Assembly: GCF_000317695.1 (NCBI RefSeq)
Contig: NC_019771.1
Span: 806,001 to 870,000 of the forward strand
Reading direction: 5' to 3'
DNA from: Anabaena cylindrica PCC 7122
Lineage (GTDB): Bacteria > Cyanobacteriota > Cyanobacteriia > Cyanobacteriales > Nostocaceae
Length of the DNA stretch: 64,000 nt
The notes below the pieces were generated by a model. That model was not told where the DNA came from and did no database searches. It was given only the letters and a program-made list of their open reading frames with translations. A program made the position numbers and the translations under genes. Positions 59,341 through 64,000 of this stretch are shown in pieces; positions within the stretch are counted from its first letter, which is position 1; the number at the start of each line of letters is the position of its first letter.

Positions 59341-60066
59341 ATGAATTGGACTATTTTCTTGGCTGCACTTGGCAGTACAAGTATTGAATTTTTGGAAGTG
59401 GTAGCGATCGCCTATGCTATTGGTAGTTCTGGCTATGTTCAAGAAGCCCTATGGGGTTCCCTCGTCGGGTTGATAGTGGTATTAGCTGGGGCGATTACTC
59501 TAGGAACTGGGTTACAATCTTTACCACTACAACCATTGCAAATCTTGATTGGGGCGCTGTTGTTGTGGTTTGGTTGGAGATGGGTGCAGAAATCTGTACG
59601 CAGACTAGCAACCGGAAAAAGAGCAGGTTGGATTGATGATCATATATTAGAAAAAGAAGGTATTACTTTAGACGAAGAATCATTAGGATTTAGCAAACTC
59701 AATTTCCTGATTATGACCAAAAGCGTAGCTCTGGAAGCCTTAGAAATTGTTGTGATTGTCACTACTTTGGGTTTAGCAACAAGTGATTGGTATGAGGCGC
59801 TCACAGGTACAGCCTTGGCTTTGCTATTATCTTTAGTGATGGTAATTTCATTGCATCAATATTTGGTAAAACTGCCAGAAGTTCTAATCAAACTTGGTGC
59901 AGGAATTATGCTCAGTGCAATGGGGACTTTTTGGTTAGGCGAAGGTATCGAGTTAGAATTTCCCTTTGATGAATTTTCAATCTTGATTTTAATTACTTTA
60001 TATAGTCTGACGGCTGCAATTTCAGTATACTGGCTTAAAAATCAACCTGATAGCATGAGAAACTAA
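59341..60066 (+). CDS. multi-pass membrane protein with two E-x-x-E motifs
   Basis: A 241-residue protein with about six or seven transmembrane helices in two similar halves. Helix 1 has 'SIEFLEVVAIAYAIG' and the second half 'ALEALEIVVIVTTLG', each with a Glu pair inside a membrane segment. This resembles the duplicated acidic motif of ion exchangers such as the UPF0016/TMEM165 group and the uncharacterised COG4280 proteins, but the exact family is not certain. A hydrophilic loop of about 30 residues lies between halves. It sits between tpsB and the first tpsA, which is unusual for a two-partner locus. Confidence 0.7.
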   Translation: MNWTIFLAALGSTSIEFLEVVAIAYAIGSSGYVQEALWGSLVGLIVVLAGAITLGTGLQSLPLQPLQILIGALLLWFGWRWVQKSVRRLATGKRAGWIDDHILEKEGITLDEESLGFSKLNFLIMTKSVALEALEIVVIVTTLGLATSDWYEALTGTALALLLSLVMVISLHQYLVKLPEVLIKLGAGIMLSAMGTFWLGEGIELEFPFDEFSILILITLYSLTAAISVYWLKNQPDSMRN

Positions 60067-60086
60067 TAACAGCCATATTTCTGCAT

Positions 60087-60560
60087 TAATCATGTTATTA
60101 AAAATGCCTATTTAGGGAACAATAAGTTGAAATCAAGTCCAGGAAATTATTAGCCATGAGAGTTAGACCCTTTCTATTGATGTTAACAACTGGGTTATTA
60201 ACTCCAGAAATCATGCTTACATCAATATTTCTATGGAGTTGCGGTGCATTGGCGAAGCCGACCGTAGGTATCGCTCAAGTCACATCTGATGGTACTACTA
60301 ACACCATTGTTAACCCCAATGGCAATAATTTTAATATCCTTAATGGCATTGAAAAAGGTAATAATTTATTTCACAGCTTCAGCAACTTCTCAGTACCTAC
60401 AGGTGGTTCAGCAACATTTGATTTAACCAATACGCCCAACATTACAACTATATTTAGTCGGGTAACAGGTGGCAATATTTCTCATATTGATGGGTTAATT
60501 CAGACTCTTAACGGTAATAACCCAGCCAGTTTATTTTTGATGAATCCCAATGGAATTGTG
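60087..60560 (+). repeat. direct repeat shared by the two tpsA genes, copy 1
   Basis: This segment (TAATCATGTTAT... through the TPS-domain start) recurs at 62685-63160 with an offset of about 2597 bases and very few differences, covering the leader, signal peptide and about 130 codons. In copy 2 the repeat begins with the stop codon of the first tpsA. Confidence 0.75.
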
Positions 60561-62687
60561 TTTGGGCAAAACGCCAGTTTGAATATTGGCGGTTCTTTTG
60601 TAGGGACAACAGCGAATAGCATTAAATTTGCAGATGGAATAGAGTTTAGTGCTGTGACTGCAAATACAACTCCTTTGCTGACTATGAGCGTACCAATTGG
60701 GCTACAGTTTGGTGGTCATCCGGGAACAATATCCGTTGAGGGAACAGGTCATAATCACAAATTGAATGGCACAAGTCCTGTTTCTGGATTAACCAGTTCC
60801 AATGGGTTAAACCTGTCATCAGAAAAAACACTAGCTCTGGTGGGGGGTGATCTTTTCCTCAACAGTAGCTTTCTGTCTGCACCAGGAGGACGAATAGAAC
60901 TAGGAAGCATCACTCAAGGCAATGTAAATATCAATCTAACTTCTCAAGCTTTAACACTTAGCTATCCTCACGACAACTATAGCTTTGGTAATATTCAGAT
61001 GAGCCAACGTGCTGTAGCATCTGTTCGAGGAACGACTCCGGGGTCGATACAAATTCAGGGAAAACAGATCAATCTGCTGGATGGTTCTTTGGTAGTAGTA
61101 CAAAATTTAGGTAGCCAGACTGCGGGTGACATTACCATCAATGCCACAGAATCGTTACAAGTGATTGGTATGTCTTCAGACTTTCAAAGTTCCAGCGGTA
61201 TAGTCAATGAAACTCTACAAGCGGGGGCAGCAGGAAATATTGCCATTACGACCCCAAAACTAACCATTGATCAAGGTGCGATCGTTATTAACCGTACCTA
61301 TAATTCGGCACGTAGTGGTAATATCGTAGTCAAAGCAAATGAAGTGTCAGTAGGTGGAATTGACCCGGCTAATCCTTCACTTTTCCCGATCTTTGGCGTG
61401 TTAATGGCTGCAACTTATGGAAGTGGCCACGGTGGAGATTTATGGCTCTCTACTGATCGCCTGACAATTTTTGGTGGTGGCAATGTTGGTACTAGAAGCT
61501 TTGCCACTGGCAATGGTGGTAATGTGAATATCAATGCCGATACTGTTCAGGTATCAAGTTTAAATACCCTTCCAGGATCTCTATTGATTAGTCTGCTATC
61601 AGCTAATACTTTTAGTTCGGGGGATGCAGGCAATCTTCAAATTGATACCCGCACACTGTCGATTCAAGATGGGGGCTTAGTTTCAGTTTCTACTATAAAT
61701 ATTGGGAATGCAGGCAATCTTACTATCAATGCCACTAACTCAATCGACGTAGGCGGAATGAAAGACCCACAAAATCCCAGTTACATTGGAGCGGTTGCCC
61801 GTTTATTCACTATCGGAAATCGTGATAATAGAGACTCTACTGCGAAAGCCGGTAGCGTCACAATTAATACTCCTAAATTAACCATTCATGATGGGGGAAG
61901 AGTTTTTGTTCAAAACGAAGTTCTAGGTGATGCAGGTATTTTAAAAATTAATGCGAATACCTTACATCTTGACAAAAATGCTAGTCTTTTAGCATCCACA
62001 AAAGTCGGTGAAGGCGGCAACATAGAACTCCATATGCAGGATATATTACTAATGCGTCATGGCAGTTTCATTAATGCAGAAGCTGGTGGTAGTGGCAATG
62101 GTGGCAATATTAAAATTAATGCCCCGAACATTGTCGGTTTAGAAAACAGTGATATTATTGCTAATGCCGTCAATGGCAAAGGTGGAAATATTGATATTTC
62201 CACTCAAGGGATTTTCGGCTTGCAATTCCGTGACCAACTTACCTTTGAAAGTGATATTACTGCCAGTTCCCAATTTGGGATTAACGGTACAGTTGATATT
62301 AATAATTTTGGCGTTGACCCCAGTTCTGGTTTAGTGGAATTACCTGAAAATGTTACAGATTCATCTCAGCAAATAGCTACAGGTTGTTCTAATAATACTG
62401 GCAGCAGTTTTGTCGCTACAGGACGGGGGGGAGTACCCCAAAATCCTTCTCAAGAGGTGAGGAGCGATGTTTACAACTGGCTACGCCTAGGCTCTTGGTC
62501 GGATATCCGTGACATCTCTGCATATCGTGGAAATAGTGCATCAGCCCAAATACCACCATCTCCAAAAACTTTGATTTCAGCTACTTCTTGGCATCGTAAT
62601 CCTGAAGGTAAAATTGAGTTAGTTGCGGATCAATCTCCCATTCAGGTGCAACAATTATTAACCTGTGCTGCTGTTCCTAAAAGTTAA
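60156..62687 (+). CDS. TpsA exoprotein with filamentous-haemagglutinin N-terminal domain, 1
   Basis: An 843-residue secreted protein. The signal peptide (1-34; ending 'CGALA') is partly coded by a short repeat around 60238-60273. The TPS domain (about 45-260) has the hallmark 'NPNGIVFGQNASLNIGGSF' and 'FSNFSVPTGG'. The rest is a beta-helix of imperfect repeats with 'GNAGNLTINATNSIDVGG' and 'GGNVNINADTVQVSS'-type units, and the Cys pair near the end ('ATGCSNNTG', 'LLTCAA') is typical of cyanobacterial family members. It is exported by TpsB and probably ends on the cell surface or in the matrix. It contains no toxin domain. Confidence 0.9.
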   Translation: MRVRPFLLMLTTGLLTPEIMLTSIFLWSCGALAKPTVGIAQVTSDGTTNTIVNPNGNNFNILNGIEKGNNLFHSFSNFSVPTGGSATFDLTNTPNITTIFSRVTGGNISHIDGLIQTLNGNNPASLFLMNPNGIVFGQNASLNIGGSFVGTTANSIKFADGIEFSAVTANTTPLLTMSVPIGLQFGGHPGTISVEGTGHNHKLNGTSPVSGLTSSNGLNLSSEKTLALVGGDLFLNSSFLSAPGGRIELGSITQGNVNINLTSQALTLSYPHDNYSFGNIQMSQRAVASVRGTTPGSIQIQGKQINLLDGSLVVVQNLGSQTAGDITINATESLQVIGMSSDFQSSSGIVNETLQAGAAGNIAITTPKLTIDQGAIVINRTYNSARSGNIVVKANEVSVGGIDPANPSLFPIFGVLMAATYGSGHGGDLWLSTDRLTIFGGGNVGTRSFATGNGGNVNINADTVQVSSLNTLPGSLLISLLSANTFSSGDAGNLQIDTRTLSIQDGGLVSVSTINIGNAGNLTINATNSIDVGGMKDPQNPSYIGAVARLFTIGNRDNRDSTAKAGSVTINTPKLTIHDGGRVFVQNEVLGDAGILKINANTLHLDKNASLLASTKVGEGGNIELHMQDILLMRHGSFINAEAGGSGNGGNIKINAPNIVGLENSDIIANAVNGKGGNIDISTQGIFGLQFRDQLTFESDITASSQFGINGTVDINNFGVDPSSGLVELPENVTDSSQQIATGCSNNTGSSFVATGRGGVPQNPSQEVRSDVYNWLRLGSWSDIRDISAYRGNSASAQIPPSPKTLISATSWHRNPEGKIELVADQSPIQVQQLLTCAAVPKS

Positions 62688-63160
62688 TCATGTTATAAAA
62701 AAGACTATTTAGGGAACAATAAGTTGAAATCAAGTCCAGGAAATTATTAGCCATGAGAGTTAGACCCTTTCCATTGATGTTAACAACTGGGTTATTAACT
62801 CCAGAAATCATGCTTACAGCAATATTTCTATGGAGTTGCGGTGCGTTGGCGAAGCCGACCGTAGGTATCGCTCAAGTCACATCTGATGGTACTACTAACA
62901 CCATTGTTAACCCCAGTGGTAATAATTTTAATATTCTTAATGGCATTGAAAAAGGTAATAATTTATTTCACAGCTTCAGCAACTTCTCAGTACCTACAGG
63001 TGGTTCAGCAACCTTTGATTTAACCAATACGCCCAACATTACAACTATATTTAGTCGGGTAACAGGTGGGAATATTTCTCATATTGATGGGTTAATTCAG
63101 ACTCTTAACGGTAATAACCCAGCCAGTTTATTTTTGATGAATCCCAACGGAATTGTGTTT
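62685..63160 (+). repeat. direct repeat shared by the two tpsA genes, copy 2
   Basis: Partner of the repeat at 60087-60560. The first three bases are the TAA stop of the upstream tpsA. Confidence 0.75.
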
Positions 63161-64000
63161 GGTCAAAATGCCTCGTTGAATATTGGCGGGTCATTTGTGG
63201 GGACAACAGCAAATAGTATTAAGTTTAGCGATGGTGTAGATTTTAGTGCTGAGAATGCTTCAGGTAGCCCCTTACTGACTATGAGTATACCTGTGGGTTT
63301 GCAAATGGGAAGTAATCCCGCTGCAATTAACGTCAATAACACTGGACATCGTTTGACATTCCTGATTCACCCTTTGATATCTTCTCCAGATCGCAGCAAT
63401 AATCCGCTGGGGTTAAGCGTTAACTCTGACAATACCCTGGCATTAGTAGGGGGAGAAATCGCTTTAGATGGTGGCGTGTTAAATGCACCTTCTGGACATA
63501 TTGAACTTGGTAGCGCCAGTAATGGCACAGTTAATCTCAACACCTCCGTTCCTATTTGGAGTTTTGATTATGGTAATCTCCAACAATTTGGTAATATTCA
63601 GCTTTCCCATCAATCCCTTACTGATGCCAGTGGTACTCCTGCGGGTTCTATTCACTTCCAAGGTCGAAATATTAGCTTGAATGATGCTTCTGCGGCCTTA
63701 TTAGTTAATCAAGGAAGTAGCAATTCTGGCGATATCAGCATGAATGCGAGTGAGTCGTTAGCACTGTGGGGATTTGGTACCAATGGATTTCCGCAAAGTA
63801 TGTTGCGTGCTGATAACTTCGGCGATGGTGAAGGGGGTAATATCCTAGTTTCTGCTTCACAAATATTTCTCAAAGATGGGGGCGCACTTCATGGCATCAA
63901 TTTTGGTCAAGGTGCAGGAAGTAATATCTCTGTCGAAATTGGAGATTTGCTTCACATTGTGGGACTATCACCGATTAGCGGATTTGCCAGTTCACTGAAC
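62753..64000 (+). CDS. TpsA exoprotein 2, 3' end beyond the window
   Basis: The frame runs open from ATG 62753 to the last base (416 codons). The first ~130 codons and the 66 bases upstream are nearly identical to the tpsA gene at 60156 (for example 'MRVRPFPLMLTTGLLTPEIM' against 'MRVRPFLLMLTTGLLTPEIM'). From about base 63170 the similarity falls quickly, although the fold ('PSGHIELGSASNGTVNLNTS') stays the same. The same TpsB should export it. The C-terminus cannot be judged. Confidence 0.9.
   Translation, partial: MRVRPFPLMLTTGLLTPEIMLTAIFLWSCGALAKPTVGIAQVTSDGTTNTIVNPSGNNFNILNGIEKGNNLFHSFSNFSVPTGGSATFDLTNTPNITTIFSRVTGGNISHIDGLIQTLNGNNPASLFLMNPNGIVFGQNASLNIGGSFVGTTANSIKFSDGVDFSAENASGSPLLTMSIPVGLQMGSNPAAINVNNTGHRLTFLIHPLISSPDRSNNPLGLSVNSDNTLALVGGEIALDGGVLNAPSGHIELGSASNGTVNLNTSVPIWSFDYGNLQQFGNIQLSHQSLTDASGTPAGSIHFQGRNISLNDASAALLVNQGSSNSGDISMNASESLALWGFGTNGFPQSMLRADNFGDGEGGNILVSASQIFLKDGGALHGINFGQGAGSNISVEIGDLLHIVGLSPISGFASSLN

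Noticed and set aside
1..64000. tRNA or rRNA genes
   Set aside because: I looked in the spacers for cloverleaf-like arms and TTCGA-type loops and saw none I could support; a covariance-model search would settle it.

Overview
The window comes from a filamentous, probably heterocyst-forming cyanobacterium (Nostocales: the Anabaena/Nostoc/Dolichospermum group). The evidence is the very frequent HIP1 octamer GCGATCGC, the short dispersed repeats typical of these genomes, and gene content: magnesium chelatase ChlH, cytochrome b6f genes petB and petD, CtpA, an AgrE-type arginine dihydrolase/ornithine cyclodeaminase, KGK and GUN4 domains, a PatD-like heterocyst gene and a two-partner secretion locus. 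No rRNA or tRNA gene was recognised.

Region 1 (1-16.5 kb) is an accessory, repeat-laden zone. After the tail of an alpha/beta hydrolase come toxin-antitoxin modules in several states of decay: two ParDE copies, two copies of an antitoxin/PIN pair, one BrnT-type pair, two further VapBC-like pairs, and a free-standing papain-fold toxin with a putative immunity gene. Two near-identical Uma2 genes lie in opposite orientation on either side of chlH (6.3-10.3 kb). A tandem pair of unusual GIY-YIG proteins follows at 11.8-14.2 kb. HIP1 arrays and palindromic inserts that split HIP1 fill the spaces.

Region 2 (16.9-44.2 kb) is mostly housekeeping: cobalamin-binding-like protein, methyltransferases, Rel (ppGpp), PatD-like protein, a sensor kinase, a fused oligopeptide ABC ATPase, a class D beta-lactamase, PyrE, pirin, an anti-sigma factor, petB-petD divergent from ctpA, a degenerate metallo-beta-lactamase-fold protein, a site-2 protease, a GH13 enzyme, small HNH and KGK proteins, a dynamin-like GTPase and a U32 peptidase.

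Region 3 (44.4-56.1 kb) carries likely genome-defence genes: a one-polypeptide restriction-modification enzyme with a BsuBI/PstI-like nuclease end, a third Uma2 gene, a protein joining a PD-(D/E)XK-like domain, TPR repeats and a GUN4 domain, then agrE, then a compact three-gene operon (zinc ribbon + DUF4145 + HEAT protein; OLD/AAA-type ATPase; PD-(D/E)XK-like protein). That operon is the best candidate here for an undescribed system.

Region 4 (56.1-64 kb) has a long non-coding stretch, an internally deleted kinase remnant, a TpsB transporter lacking an obvious start codon, a membrane protein, and two tandem TpsA exoproteins (the second runs off the window) that share a nearly identical leader and N-terminus.
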